NCBI RefSeq assembly: GCF_012927105.1
Contig: NZ_JABBFV010000001.1
Span: 248,001 to 312,000 of the forward strand
DNA length: 64,000 bases
Origin: Sphingobium psychrophilum
GTDB lineage: Bacteria > Pseudomonadota > Alphaproteobacteria > Sphingomonadales > Sphingomonadaceae
Direction: 5' to 3'
Both the position numbers and the translations under genes were made by a program. Under the pieces are notes generated by a model, which did not search any database, was not told where the DNA came from, and saw only the letters and a list, made by a program, of their open reading frames with translations. Shown piece by piece: positions 25,439-34,416 of the stretch; position 1 is the first letter of the stretch, and each line of letters opens with the position of its first letter.

Positions 25439-26671
25439 TCAATCCTTCCGCTTCGCGGTGAAGGCGAAGGTGAGCGCGACCGTGGGCGTCAGGCCGGTGC
25501 TGCTGTCGCCATTGCCCACGCCAAAGGCCGCGCGGGCGATGGTGGCGCTGCCCGATACTTTGCGGGTGGCGTCCTTGCCAGCAAGCGTGAAACGGATTGT
25601 CTGCGGCTTCGACACGCCCTTGAGCGTCAGCGTGCCGCGGGCGCGATAGGCGTTGGGGCCGGTCGCCTTTGCGCCCTTGGCCACGAAGGTCGCGGTCGGG
25701 TGCGCGGCGACGCCGAAAAACTCGTCGCCCGGCAGCATTCCGTCCTTATAAGAGTCGCCCACGTTGGCTGACGCCATGTCGATCGTCACCTTCATGTCGG
25801 CGCTGTCGGGATGGTCGGGGTCCATCACGATCTGCGCGGTCCATTTGGAAAAGCTGCCGCTGATCGCCTCGCCGTCATTGCCGACCGAAAAGCCGATGCG
25901 GCCGCCCGGCTGGACGGTCCAGGCGGGGGGCGGGCCAACCGTGTCTTCGGCGGCGGCTGCGCTGACGTTGGCGGTTGCGTTGTCGGCGGCGTTGACAGCT
26001 TCGGCGATGTTGGCGGGCGCGGTTTCGTCAGCGGTTTCGTCAGCGGGTTCTGCCGCGATGGGCGCGGGCGCGACTTTTGGGCCCGGTAGGATCGCGCGGC
26101 CAGCGACGAAGCCGACCAGGATCAGGGCAGGGAGCGCGACCAGCAGCGCGGTCGAGCGCGCCGGGATTATGCGCCAGATCAGGCCATCGCGCATCAGGAT
26201 GTGATGGCGCAGCGCGCCCGCGACATGCAGCGCCACCAGCGCGATGCCCAGCCAGGCGATCAGGCCATGGCCGTTTTCAGCCAGGCCATGTACGGCGGCT
26301 GGCAAAGGCAGATGGGGCAGGGGGATAACGCCGAAGATCAGCGTCGGCACCTTCACCTTCGCCGTCGACACCAGCGCCCAGCCGGTGAGCGGCGCGCCGA
26401 GCATGAAGGCGTAGAGGCCGATATGCACGCCCGACGCCAGCGCGCCCTGCCAGCCGCCCTCCACTTTCGCCGGGCGGGGTTTCCAGTATCGCACTGCGAT
26501 CCGCGCCAGCGTCAGCGCCAGCACGGTGATGCCGACCGACTTGTGCAACTGGTAGAGGGCGAAGCCGCGCGCGCCCAGATCCTCCAGCGCCCAGCCGACG
26601 GCGATCTGGAAGGCGAGCAGGGCGGCGATCGCCCAGTGCAGAAAGATGGCGGCCCGGCTGTATCGTTGCAT
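25439..26671 (-). CDS. Cytochrome b561 fused to a YceI domain
   Basis: A 410-residue fusion. Residues ~1-190 are a cytochrome b561: MQRYSRAAIFLHWAIAALL with a haem-ligand His, LHKSVGITVLALTLARIAVRY, GHGLIAWLGIALVALHVAGALRHH with two more His. A fifth hydrophobic segment (STALLVALPALILVGFVAGRA) precedes an Ala/Asp/Glu-rich linker (~200-250). Residues ~255-410 are YceI-like: GRIGFSVGNDGEAISGSFSKW, FFGVAAHPTATFVAKG, LTLKGVSKPQTIRFTL, a lipocalin-like isoprenoid-binding fold. It probably carries quinone-linked electrons with a periplasmic lipid-binding head. The ATG at 26671 has AGGGA upstream. Confidence 0.88.
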   Translation of the reverse strand: MQRYSRAAIFLHWAIAALLAFQIAVGWALEDLGARGFALYQLHKSVGITVLALTLARIAVRYWKPRPAKVEGGWQGALASGVHIGLYAFMLGAPLTGWALVSTAKVKVPTLIFGVIPLPHLPLPAAVHGLAENGHGLIAWLGIALVALHVAGALRHHILMRDGLIWRIIPARSTALLVALPALILVGFVAGRAILPGPKVAPAPIAAEPADETADETAPANIAEAVNAADNATANVSAAAAEDTVGPPPAWTVQPGGRIGFSVGNDGEAISGSFSKWTAQIVMDPDHPDSADMKVTIDMASANVGDSYKDGMLPGDEFFGVAAHPTATFVAKGAKATGPNAYRARGTLTLKGVSKPQTIRFTLAGKDATRKVSGSATIARAAFGVGNGDSSTGLTPTVALTFAFTAKRKD

Positions 26672-26934
26672 GGTGGTTCCCTGGATCATGGCGGACCCGA
26701 AACTATGATGCCCGCATGGCCAAGTCCATCGGGCGGGCGCGAAACGCTTTGTTGCCGCTCTGTCGCCTTCTGTGTCCCAAAGGACGCAGTTGCGGCATTT
26801 TTATGGGCGCGATTGCATCACCCGTCATCCGGGTTAAGAGGCTTATCTGTTGGATTGACGCGATTTCCGGGCGTCGGACGCCTGTCCGATCGGCAATCGC
26901 TACGGCACGCTCATTATCAGGGAAATAGCAGGAC

Positions 26935-27372
26935 ATGGCCAAACCCGAATCCTGGCGTCTGAACGCAGAGGCGTATCGCTTCGTCACCAGCATCGACACG
27001 CGGTTTCAGGATCTCGACACCATGGGCCACATCAACAATGTGGCGATTTCCGGCATTTTCGAGACTGCGCGTATCCGCTTCCACCATCATATGGGGCGTC
27101 ATCCGCAGGAACAGGGCGTGCGCTGGCTGGTGGCGAACGTGAACCTGAATTTCGTCGAGGAATCGCACTTCCCCTATCCGTTCGAAGTCCATTGCGCGAT
27201 CGGCCATATCGGCCGCACCAGCTGGACGATCAGCTCGGCCGGGTTCCAAAAGGGCGTATGCGTCGCGACTTGCGACACCACGGTCGTCACCCATGGCGCT
27301 GAAGGCCGGCGGTCGATCGACGAAACGCTGCGCGAGGCGATGGAACTCAACTTCCTGCGCCAGCCGGACTGA
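26935..27372 (+). CDS. Acyl-CoA thioesterase, 4-hydroxybenzoyl-CoA thioesterase family
   Basis: A 145-residue hotdog-fold thioesterase. The active-site motif is TRFQDLDTMGHINNVAISGIFETAR near residues 22-46, with the Asp in the usual place. VRWLVANVNLNFVEESHFPYPFEV follows and GRTSWTISSAGFQ completes the fold. GCAGGAC precedes the ATG. A YbgC/FadM-like role in clearing acyl-CoAs is possible; the substrate is unknown. Single rightward gene between two leftward ones. Confidence 0.88.
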   Translation: MAKPESWRLNAEAYRFVTSIDTRFQDLDTMGHINNVAISGIFETARIRFHHHMGRHPQEQGVRWLVANVNLNFVEESHFPYPFEVHCAIGHIGRTSWTISSAGFQKGVCVATCDTTVVTHGAEGRRSIDETLREAMELNFLRQPD

Positions 27373-27408
27373 CTCCGAGCGCGCCGCGCTTAAATTTCGG
27401 GGTAACCG

Positions 27409-27786
27409 TTAACGAAAACCAGCCATGCGCCGGCTCCATTGCACCGCGATCACCGCGCCCTTGACCGGTTGGATCATCGCCAGCGCCAGCGCGATCGCCA
27501 GGCTGGGCCAGATCAGCGCCTGCCAGCCCAGCGGTATGGCCAGCGCGCTGTTCACTTCGATCATAAGGGGCACCAATATATGCCCCAGCAGCAGGATCAC
27601 GATATAGGCGGGGAAGTCATCCGCCTGATGCACGTCCAGCACCAGGCCGCAGGTCGGGCACGCCGGCGCGGTTTTCAGGAAGCGCGCGAACATCCGCCCC
27701 TGCCCGCAGGCCGGGCAAAGGCCGCGCAGCCCATGGCCGATGGCGGCACCGGTCGGGCGGTCGGACGAGGGCGCAGGATCGGTCAT
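27409..27786 (-). CDS. DUF983 membrane protein with zinc ribbon
   Basis: A 125-residue member of the DUF983 family. The N-terminal zinc-ribbon cysteines are LCPACGQGRMF and ACPTCGLVLDVH. Two hydrophobic helices follow (AYIVILLLGHILVPLMIEV and ALIWPSLAIALALAMIQPVKG), with a short basic end. Such genes often sit by cytochrome oxidase assembly genes, but none are close here. I used the ATG at 27786 (MTDPAPSS); an upstream ATG at 27822 has no support. Confidence 0.85.
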   Translation of the reverse strand: MTDPAPSSDRPTGAAIGHGLRGLCPACGQGRMFARFLKTAPACPTCGLVLDVHQADDFPAYIVILLLGHILVPLMIEVNSALAIPLGWQALIWPSLAIALALAMIQPVKGAVIAVQWSRRMAGFR

Positions 27787-27879
27787 GCCTTGGCAGCTAG
27801 GGTCTTTGAGGGCCAAGCGCAACGGCGTGCGCCCTCCTTACCGTCTTTCGCCGATTGTAAAGCCTGTTAAGAAGCGCCC

Positions 27880-29049
27880 ATGCGTCTGCCCGGTCCCCAT
27901 GAAGTCTATTGCCTGTTCGACGATGCGCGCGCGCGCAGCGTCGCGCCGGCGCGCCTCTACCGCGACCCGGTGGACGTCGTCGTCGCGCATCGCATGGCCG
28001 ATGTGCAACCCGCGCTCGACCGGATCGCCGAAGCGCAGGAAAGCGGCCTGCATGTCGCGGGCTATATGGCCTATGCGGCAGGACTGGCGCTGGAGGATCG
28101 GCTGGCACCGATCGCGCGCGGGCAGGACGAGGGGGGCGCGCCGTTGCTATGGTTCGGCCTGTTCGAAGGGGTCAGGCTGATCCCGCCCGGCACGCTGCCC
28201 GACCTGCTCCCCGATCCGGCGGGTGCGACCGTCGGCCCGCTGCGCCCGCTGGTGGACGAGGCCGCCTATGGCGCTGCCTTCGCCCAGGTGCAGGACTATA
28301 TCCGCGCCGGCGACATTTATCAGGTCAACCTGACCTTCCCCTGCGACGTCGATGTGACCGGCGATCCGCTCGCCCTCTATGCCGCGGTCAGGCCGCGCGC
28401 CGCGGCGGGCTATGGCGGGGTGATCCGTACCGGCGATCGATCGATCCTGTCCTTTTCGCCCGAACTCTTCTTCACCCAGGTTCGCGGGCAACTGACGGCG
28501 CGACCGATGAAGGGCACCGCCACCCGCGTCGCTGACCCGGACGCGGACGCCGCGCAGGCCCTGTGGCTGCAAAGCGACGCGAAGCAACGCGCCGAAAATC
28601 TGATGATCGTCGACCTGCTGCGCAACGACCTGTCGCGGGTGTCGCGCGCGGGCAGCGTGACCGTGCCCGACCTGTTCAAGGTCGAAACCTATCCCACTGT
28701 GCATCAATTGGTGTCGACGGTCCGCGCACGCATATTGCCCGGCCTGTCGCCGGTCGATGTGCTGCGCGTACTGTTCCCCTGCGGCTCCATCACCGGCGCG
28801 CCCAAGGTGCGGGCGATGGAGATCATTGATTCGGTCGAACCCCATGCGCGCGGCGTCTATACCGGCACGATGGGCTGGATCGACCCGGAGGGCGACGCCG
28901 CCTTCAATGTTGCCATCCGCACCATTTCCGTCGAAGAGGGCGCAGGGACGGGGCGGCTTGGCCTGGGGTCCGGCATCGTCGCGGATTCGGATTGCGCATC
29001 CGAATGGGCGGAGTGTCTGGCCAAGGGGCGCTTCCTCTCGCTCTCCTAA
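27880..29049 (+). CDS. pabB: Aminodeoxychorismate synthase component I
   Basis: Makes 4-amino-4-deoxychorismate from chorismate for folate synthesis. The C-terminal chorismate-binding domain is clear: YIRAGDIYQVNLTF, LFFTQVRGQLTARPMKGT (PabB-type lysine), QRAENLMIVDLLRNDLSRV, TVHQLVSTV, FPCGSITGAPKVRAMEIID, and GSGIVADSDCASEWAECLAK. The 389-residue length suits a stand-alone PabB. The lyase gene follows 62 bp downstream. The glutaminase partner PabA is not in the window. Confidence 0.92.
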   Translation: MRLPGPHEVYCLFDDARARSVAPARLYRDPVDVVVAHRMADVQPALDRIAEAQESGLHVAGYMAYAAGLALEDRLAPIARGQDEGGAPLLWFGLFEGVRLIPPGTLPDLLPDPAGATVGPLRPLVDEAAYGAAFAQVQDYIRAGDIYQVNLTFPCDVDVTGDPLALYAAVRPRAAAGYGGVIRTGDRSILSFSPELFFTQVRGQLTARPMKGTATRVADPDADAAQALWLQSDAKQRAENLMIVDLLRNDLSRVSRAGSVTVPDLFKVETYPTVHQLVSTVRARILPGLSPVDVLRVLFPCGSITGAPKVRAMEIIDSVEPHARGVYTGTMGWIDPEGDAAFNVAIRTISVEEGAGTGRLGLGSGIVADSDCASEWAECLAKGRFLSLS

Positions 29050-29111
29050 CCTTGGGCTTGATCCTTAAAGGGGTGGTTGACTTTTGGTGCTCAAGGGCTT
29101 GAAAAGTTTCA

Positions 29112-29735
29112 ATGGCATTGGCTGACGGACGGTTCGACCTCATCGAAACCATGGCCTTCGACCCGCTCGAAGGCATCAGGTTGCTGGAACTGCATCTGGC
29201 GCGGATCAAGGCCAGCGCCGACGCGCTCGGCTTTCATATCGATCGCCATGATGTGCGCAACGAATTGCAGGCCGCGACCTTCCGCCTGCGCGGCCGCAGC
29301 CGGGTGCGGCTGATGCTGTCGCGCGGCGGGGCGATCGCGATCGAGGTGCGCGATCATCGGGGCTGGCCCGATCCGATCATGAAGGTCGCCGCCGTGCCGC
29401 GCCATGCGCCCGCCGATGACCTGCGGCTGCTCCACAAGACCAGCGACCGCAGCCTCTACAAGGACGCGCTGAAACGTGGCGGCACCTATGAAGTGCTGCT
29501 GATCGACGCGCAGGGCTATCTGACCGAGGGCTGTTTTTCCTCCATCTTCGTCGAGCGGGGCGACAAGCTGGTGACGCCGCCTTTGGCGCGGGGCATCCTG
29601 CCCGGCATCCTGCGCCAGAGCCTGATCGATATGGGGGAAGCGGTGGAGGGCGATCTGCGCCCCTATGATCTGGAGCGCGGCTTCTTCATCGGCAATGCGG
29701 CGCGGGGCATGGCGGCGGCGACATGGTCGCGATGA
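29112..29735 (+). CDS. pabC: Aminotransferase class IV, probable aminodeoxychorismate lyase
   Basis: A 207-residue fold-type IV PLP enzyme that would release pyruvate from aminodeoxychorismate to give 4-aminobenzoate. The PLP lysine lies in LLHKTSDRSLYKDAL. LLIDAQGYLTEGCFSSIFVERG and PPLARGILPGILRQSLIDMG are the class IV hallmarks. The protein is shorter than stand-alone PabC (about 270) but matches the C-terminal half of fused PabBC proteins. Its position behind pabB supports the assignment. AAAAGTTTCA precedes the ATG. Confidence 0.85.
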   Translation: MALADGRFDLIETMAFDPLEGIRLLELHLARIKASADALGFHIDRHDVRNELQAATFRLRGRSRVRLMLSRGGAIAIEVRDHRGWPDPIMKVAAVPRHAPADDLRLLHKTSDRSLYKDALKRGGTYEVLLIDAQGYLTEGCFSSIFVERGDKLVTPPLARGILPGILRQSLIDMGEAVEGDLRPYDLERGFFIGNAARGMAAATWSR

Positions 29736-29875
29736 CGAGGCGGCGATAGCCGGTCTATTGTGCCGTAAATCCAATAAGCGGCATCTGGCGGTTGCCCCGT
29801 CTTCCGTTGCGCACTAAGGGACGCCGCGTCCGCTTTTATTGCGGGCCTTGGGGATTCTTCAGCGAGTTTATTACC

Positions 29876-31078
29876 ATGAGCCAGACTTCCGCCGCCTTGG
29901 GTCGTATCCAGCCGTCCGCTACGCTCGCCATGAGCGCCCGCGTGAACGCGCTCAAAGCGCAGGGCGTGGACGTGATTGGCCTGTCGGCCGGCGAGCCGGA
30001 TTTCGACACCCCCGATTTCGTCAAGGAAGCCGGCATCGCCGCGATCCGCAACAACCTGACCCGCTATACCGACGTGGACGGCACCGCCGACGTCAAGGAA
30101 GCGGTGATGTTCAAGTTCAAGCGCGACAACGGGCTGGATTACAAGCGCAGCCAGATCAGCGTCAATTCGGGCGGCAAGCATACGCTGTTCAACGCGCTGG
30201 TCGCGACGGTCGATGTGGGCGATGAAGTCATCATCCCTGCGCCTTATTGGGTCAGCTATCCCGATATCGTGAATTTCGCGGGCGGCACCCCGGTCTTCAT
30301 CGAAGGGCCGGCGAGCCAGGGTTACAAGATCACCGCCGATCAGCTGGAAGCCGCGATCACCCCGCGCACCAAATGGGTGATGCTGAACTCGCCGTCCAAC
30401 CCCTCCGGCGCGGCCTATTCGGCGGATGAATTGAAGGCGCTGGCCGACGTGCTGCTGCGCCACCCGCATGTGCTGGTGATGACCGACGATATGTATGAGC
30501 ATGTCTGGTACGCATCGACGCCCTTCGCCACCATCGCGCAGGTGTGCCCGGACCTGTATGAGCGCACGCTGACGGTCAATGGCTGCTCCAAGGCCTTCTC
30601 CATGACCGGCTGGCGCATCGGTTTTGCCGGTGGACCCGAATGGATCATCAAGGCGATGGGCAAGCTGCAATCGCAGTCGACCAGCAACCCCTGCTCGATC
30701 AGCCAGGCCGCCGCCGTCGCGGCGTTGACCGGCCCACAGGACTTTTTGGAGGAACGCAATGGTGTGTTCCGCAAGCGCCGCGACATGGTGGTCGCGATGC
30801 TGAACGACGCGCCGGGGCTGGATTGCCCGACCCCCGAAGGCGCCTTCTACGTCTATCCTGATGCGAGCGGCGTGATCGGCAAGGTGACGCCCAAGGGCGT
30901 GACCATCGACAGCGACGAGACGCTGATCGCTTATTTTCTGGACGAAGCGAAGGTCGCAGCCGTCCATGGCGCCGCCTTCGGCCTCTCGCCCGCCTTCCGC
31001 ATCAGCTATGCGACGTCGGACGATGTGCTGAAAAAGGCCTGCACGCGGATTCAGGAAGCCTGCGCCGCGCTTCGTTAA
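29876..31078 (+). CDS. aspC: Aspartate aminotransferase
   Basis: A fold-type I aminotransferase (class Ib, about 400 residues). It interconverts aspartate and oxaloacetate and often also acts on aromatic keto acids or prephenate. Motifs: GLSAGEPDFDTP, NSGGKHTLFNAL, PAPYWVSYPDIV, LNSPSNPSGAAYS, the PLP lysine in VNGCSKAFSMTGWRIGFAGG, and FRISYATSDDVL at the end. The ATG at 29876 follows AGCGAGTTTATTACC; the upstream frame to 29792 is not conserved. Single gene; a long GC hairpin lies right after the stop. Confidence 0.93.
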   Translation: MSQTSAALGRIQPSATLAMSARVNALKAQGVDVIGLSAGEPDFDTPDFVKEAGIAAIRNNLTRYTDVDGTADVKEAVMFKFKRDNGLDYKRSQISVNSGGKHTLFNALVATVDVGDEVIIPAPYWVSYPDIVNFAGGTPVFIEGPASQGYKITADQLEAAITPRTKWVMLNSPSNPSGAAYSADELKALADVLLRHPHVLVMTDDMYEHVWYASTPFATIAQVCPDLYERTLTVNGCSKAFSMTGWRIGFAGGPEWIIKAMGKLQSQSTSNPCSISQAAAVAALTGPQDFLEERNGVFRKRRDMVVAMLNDAPGLDCPTPEGAFYVYPDASGVIGKVTPKGVTIDSDETLIAYFLDEAKVAAVHGAAFGLSPAFRISYATSDDVLKKACTRIQEACAALR

Positions 31079-31423
31079 GGCTAAGACCGCACCGGCCCCC
31101 CCCCCCCCACCCGACCGCCCACCCAGGATATACTGTGGGCGGTCGGGTGGGGGGTGTGGGCCGGTGCGGCATCGCCACGCTCAAAAATGTCACAAAATGG
31201 AAACGGTCCTTTTCCCGCCGTGCCGTCTTGCGATTGACGCAGCGCGGCTTATATGTCCGTTGCATAGAGAAACTTATTTAAAGGCTGCCATCTTTCGTCG
31301 TTCTATCCCTGGCACTGGTCGAAACCCGCTCCCACGCGATCGACCGTTCAGTCAGGAGCAAGGCGCATGGAGGTAGTCGACAGGTCGAGACGGCCTGAAC
31401 CATATTTTAGAAAGGCGTTGGCC
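31079..31423. other. Intergenic region with GC hairpin
   Basis: Holds the long hairpin at 31087-31169, then about 250 bp without a gene. TTGCGATTGACGCAGCGCGGCTTATATGTC around 31227 may contain promoter elements for the next gene. The rest shows nothing I can identify. Confidence 0.55.
31087..31169. repeat. Very long near-perfect GC hairpin with a C13 tract
   Basis: The left arm 31087-31122 and right arm 31135-31169 are inverted copies over about 35 bp (CCGCACCGGCCC outside, ACCCGACCGCCCAC inside) with two mismatches and one length difference. The loop is about 12 nt (CCAGGATATACT). The left arm contains 13 consecutive C (31096-31108). No T-run follows, so it is not a standard terminator. Confidence 0.85.
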
Positions 31424-31576
31424 ATGGTGGCATTCCTGAAATCCGATCTGTTCCTGCGCTTCCTGGGCGGGTTCGCGATTGGCGCGGTGGGCATGTTCAT
31501 GCTCCAGCCGGAGGAAGCGCCGGTATTCGGATCGCCCGCGATTGCGGCGACGTCGACCAACAGTGCGACGCTCTGA
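31424..31576 (+). CDS. Small single-span membrane protein (50 aa)
   Basis: The ATG at 31424 is preceded by AGAAAGG. The product starts MVAFLKSDLFLRFLGGFAIG, has one hydrophobic helix (residues ~9-24) and a short Ala/Ser/Thr tail. No family recognised. Its last 14 bases overlap the probable GTG start of the exported MsrA, so the two are likely coupled. An upstream frame from 31367 adds a charged segment without a ribosome site. Confidence 0.55.
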   Translation: MVAFLKSDLFLRFLGGFAIGAVGMFMLQPEEAPVFGSPAIAATSTNSATL

Positions 31577-32234
31577 CCGCCTAGCCCTCGTGTTCCTGGC
31601 GGCGCTTGCGCTCGCCACACCCCTGCGTGCCGAGCGCACGGTGCTCGCCCCCGTGCCTACTGTGGACGCCACGCCCACGCGCAAGCTGGAGACGGCAGTG
31701 TTCGCGGGCGGCTGCTATTGGGGTGTGGAGGGGGTCTTCTCCCACGTTAAAGGTGTCGAACTCGTCGTCTCCGGCTTTGCGGGCGGACCGCGCGATCGCC
31801 GCGTCGATTATGAGATGGTCAGCGTCGGCGACACCGGCTTTGCCGAGGCCGTGCGCGTCACCTATGACCCGGCACAGGTCAGCTATGGTACTTTGCTGCG
31901 CATCTTCTTCTCGGTGATCGCCGATCCCACGACGCTCGACTATCAGGGGCCGGACCATGGCACCCAATATCGCAGCGCGCTGTTCCCGCTCAACGCGGAG
32001 CAGGGCAAGGCCGCCAGCGCCTATCTGGCCCAGATCGGTAAGGCGGGCCTGTGGCGTGAGCCGATCGTGACGAAGGTAGAGCGCTTCACCGGCTTCCAGA
32101 ATGCCGGGCAGGATCACCAGGACTTCATGCGCAAAAACCCGCGCCACCCCTATATCCTGCGCTGGGACGCGCCCAAGCTGGCCGCGTTCAAGGCGATGTT
32201 CCCGGCCTTGTATCGGGACAAACCGTCCGCCTGA
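31563..32234 (+). CDS. msrA: Exported peptide methionine-(S)-S-oxide reductase
   Basis: MsrA reduces methionine-S-sulfoxide in proteins. The catalytic motif is FAGGCYWGVEGVF (Tyr in place of the usual Phe). GFAGG, VRVTYDPAQVSYGTLLRIFF, DQGPDHGTQYRSALF-type sequence (GPDHGTQYRSALF) and NAGQDHQDF follow. A GTG start at 31563 gives a signal peptide (RRSDRLALVFLAALALATPLRA), so this form should act in the periplasm. Further upstream ATGs (31479) give a very Arg-rich stretch read out of frame with the small gene. Resolving cysteines near the C-terminus, usual in some MsrA types, are absent. Confidence 0.87.
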   Translation: MRRSDRLALVFLAALALATPLRAERTVLAPVPTVDATPTRKLETAVFAGGCYWGVEGVFSHVKGVELVVSGFAGGPRDRRVDYEMVSVGDTGFAEAVRVTYDPAQVSYGTLLRIFFSVIADPTTLDYQGPDHGTQYRSALFPLNAEQGKAASAYLAQIGKAGLWREPIVTKVERFTGFQNAGQDHQDFMRKNPRHPYILRWDAPKLAAFKAMFPALYRDKPSA

Positions 32235-32267
32235 ATGGGCGGCGCGGTTCGTCCCGACCGTCCGTGC

Positions 32268-34394
32268 TTAGAAGTCCACCGTTGCCGACAGCCACAGCCG
32301 ACGACCTTCCTGGTTTATCGAGTAGGCAGGCGTAAAGACGGTGGCAGCACCGCTTTGGTAGGAGACATATTCGGCATAGTCGGTGTCGAATATGTTGTTG
32401 ACGGTGGCCGCCAGGCGGAAGGCCGGTGCGATCTGGTACGAGCCGCCAATATGGAACAACTCGTAACCCCGGAAGTCGCCGACCGCGCTTTGCTGCGCAT
32501 TATTACCGCGATAACGACTCGACCGTATTTCCGCGCGCGCCCAGACGCTGGCCTTTTCACCCAGCTTCCAGCGTAGATTGCCGTTCAGCATATGTTTGGG
32601 CATGCCGACCAGCGGCAGGCCTTCTTCCGCGCCGCTTAACTGCTCGCTTTCGGAATAGGTATAGTTGGCGGACAGCGACAGGCTGGACGTGAAAGCGAAG
32701 CGGGCCGCCACTTCCACGCCGCGCGTGCGCGCCTTGTCGATATTGATCGACTGACCGAGCAGATCGACCGTGGGGAACGGCCCGACATCAAGGCAGCCCG
32801 GCCGGTCGGGATTGCCCGCGAACTGGCAATTGGGGATGCCGGGACCAGTTGCGATCTTGTCGTCGAAATCATTGTTGAACACGGTTATATTGCCGCTGAA
32901 GAAACCATGGCCGTCATAATAAAAACCGGCTTCGTAACTTGTGCTCGTTTCGGGGGTCAGCCCCGGCGTTCCGATTAACGGGATGCGGCCTTGACCGCCG
33001 AACCCGATAATCCCCTCGGCGATTTGTTCGACGCGTGGCGTCTTGAAGCCGCGGCTGACACCGCCCTTGACCGTGACAGCGTCGTTTATGTTCCACACCG
33101 CATAGGCGCGCGGCGACCATTTGCTGCCGAAGGTCGAATGATCGTCATAGCGCGCGCCGCCGGTCAGGTTGAAGCCGTCGACGATCGTCCATGTGGCTTC
33201 GGCAAAGCCGGCCCATTGGGTGAATGTGAAGGGTTCTGGCGCGACGCCTTCGACCATGCGGGCTTTCCAATATTGGCCGCCAACGGTGAAGGCGAGAGCA
33301 CCGACCTTGCCTGCAAAGCGCGAGTCGACGATGTCGTTGCGCGCTTCGAGTGTACGGGCGCTGCCCGGCGTCGCGCCCGGCGTGCCGGTGGGGATCAGGC
33401 GACCGATGGTTTCCGTGTCGTTGCGCGTCAGCGTGGTGTCGAGCTGGCCAAAGCCCAAGCGCCAGCTATGAGCCAGGACATAGTTGCTGCGGTTGAACTG
33501 CTGTTCCGGTGCGTAGCCGCCCGATCCCAGAGTGCCCAGCCGCCCTTCGCTATTATCATAGCTCTGCTCGTTGCGATCATATTCGATCCACAGATCATGA
33601 TCGGCATGGGGGGTGAACGTCAGGCGGCCACCATAGGTGTAGATGTCCGACCGCACCGGGTTGCGGCCTAGCGTGAGCGCCGGATCACCGGGGATGGGGA
33701 TGTCCGATCCTTCGCGGTGGAACACGCTGCCGCGCAAGGTCAGGCCGACGAGATTGTCGATCACCGGACCCTGGGCAAAGCCGTTGATCGATTGGATATT
33801 ACCGAAACGATCATCACCCTGGATGGTGCTTTCGGCGGTGGCGGTGCCGACCCAGCGGTCGCCGACCTTGCGGGTGATGATGTTGACGACACCGCCCATC
33901 GCATCCGATCCATACAGGGTGGACATTGGCCCGCGCACGACCTCAATCTGTTCAATTGCGGAAAAAGGCGGCAGGAAGCTGGTGGAGGTTTCGCCAAAAC
34001 CATTAGGGGTAACGCCGCCAGGCGCATTCTGGCGGCGGCCGTCGATCAGGACCAGCGTATAGTCGCTGGGCATACCGCGAATCGAGATGTTGAGGCCACC
34101 GGTCTTGCCCGCTTCGCCGCCAACATCGACGCCTTGCACATCCTGCAAGGCTTCGGCCAGGCTGCCGAAACGCTTTTCCTGCAACTCCTCGCGGCGCAGC
34201 ACGGTGATGCTGGCGGGGGCTTCGACGATGTCCTGGGCGTAACCGGCTGCGGTCACGACGATCGCGTTCGACTGGTCGTCCGTCCCTACGGGTGCCTGCG
34301 CCAAGGCTAGGCATGGCGATAATCCCGCGACCAGCGCCAGCGCGCTGACCCGAAGCCGCATGGAACGCGACGTCAGTGAATGATTTCGGACCAT
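32268..34394 (-). CDS. TonB-dependent outer-membrane receptor
   Basis: A 708-residue receptor with a signal peptide (LRVSALALVAGLSPCLALAQA), a TonB-box-like AIVVTAAGYAQ, a plug domain (ASITVLRREELQEKRFGSLAEALQDV, SIRGMPSDYTLVLIDGRRQN, IEVVRGPMSTLYGSDAMGGVVNIITRK) and a 22-strand barrel. The C-terminus WLSATVDF ends in an aromatic Phe. The overall look is FepA/CirA/BfrD-like, suggesting a ferric siderophore, but the ligand is not readable. The ATG at 34394 follows GGGGTGGA. A TGC-N9-GCA palindrome lies just upstream. No exbB/tonB or siderophore genes adjoin it. Confidence 0.9.
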   Translation of the reverse strand: MVRNHSLTSRSMRLRVSALALVAGLSPCLALAQAPVGTDDQSNAIVVTAAGYAQDIVEAPASITVLRREELQEKRFGSLAEALQDVQGVDVGGEAGKTGGLNISIRGMPSDYTLVLIDGRRQNAPGGVTPNGFGETSTSFLPPFSAIEQIEVVRGPMSTLYGSDAMGGVVNIITRKVGDRWVGTATAESTIQGDDRFGNIQSINGFAQGPVIDNLVGLTLRGSVFHREGSDIPIPGDPALTLGRNPVRSDIYTYGGRLTFTPHADHDLWIEYDRNEQSYDNSEGRLGTLGSGGYAPEQQFNRSNYVLAHSWRLGFGQLDTTLTRNDTETIGRLIPTGTPGATPGSARTLEARNDIVDSRFAGKVGALAFTVGGQYWKARMVEGVAPEPFTFTQWAGFAEATWTIVDGFNLTGGARYDDHSTFGSKWSPRAYAVWNINDAVTVKGGVSRGFKTPRVEQIAEGIIGFGGQGRIPLIGTPGLTPETSTSYEAGFYYDGHGFFSGNITVFNNDFDDKIATGPGIPNCQFAGNPDRPGCLDVGPFPTVDLLGQSINIDKARTRGVEVAARFAFTSSLSLSANYTYSESEQLSGAEEGLPLVGMPKHMLNGNLRWKLGEKASVWARAEIRSSRYRGNNAQQSAVGDFRGYELFHIGGSYQIAPAFRLAATVNNIFDTDYAEYVSYQSGAATVFTPAYSINQEGRRLWLSATVDF

Positions 34395-34416
34395 CAATTT
34401 CCACCCCAATTAATAT

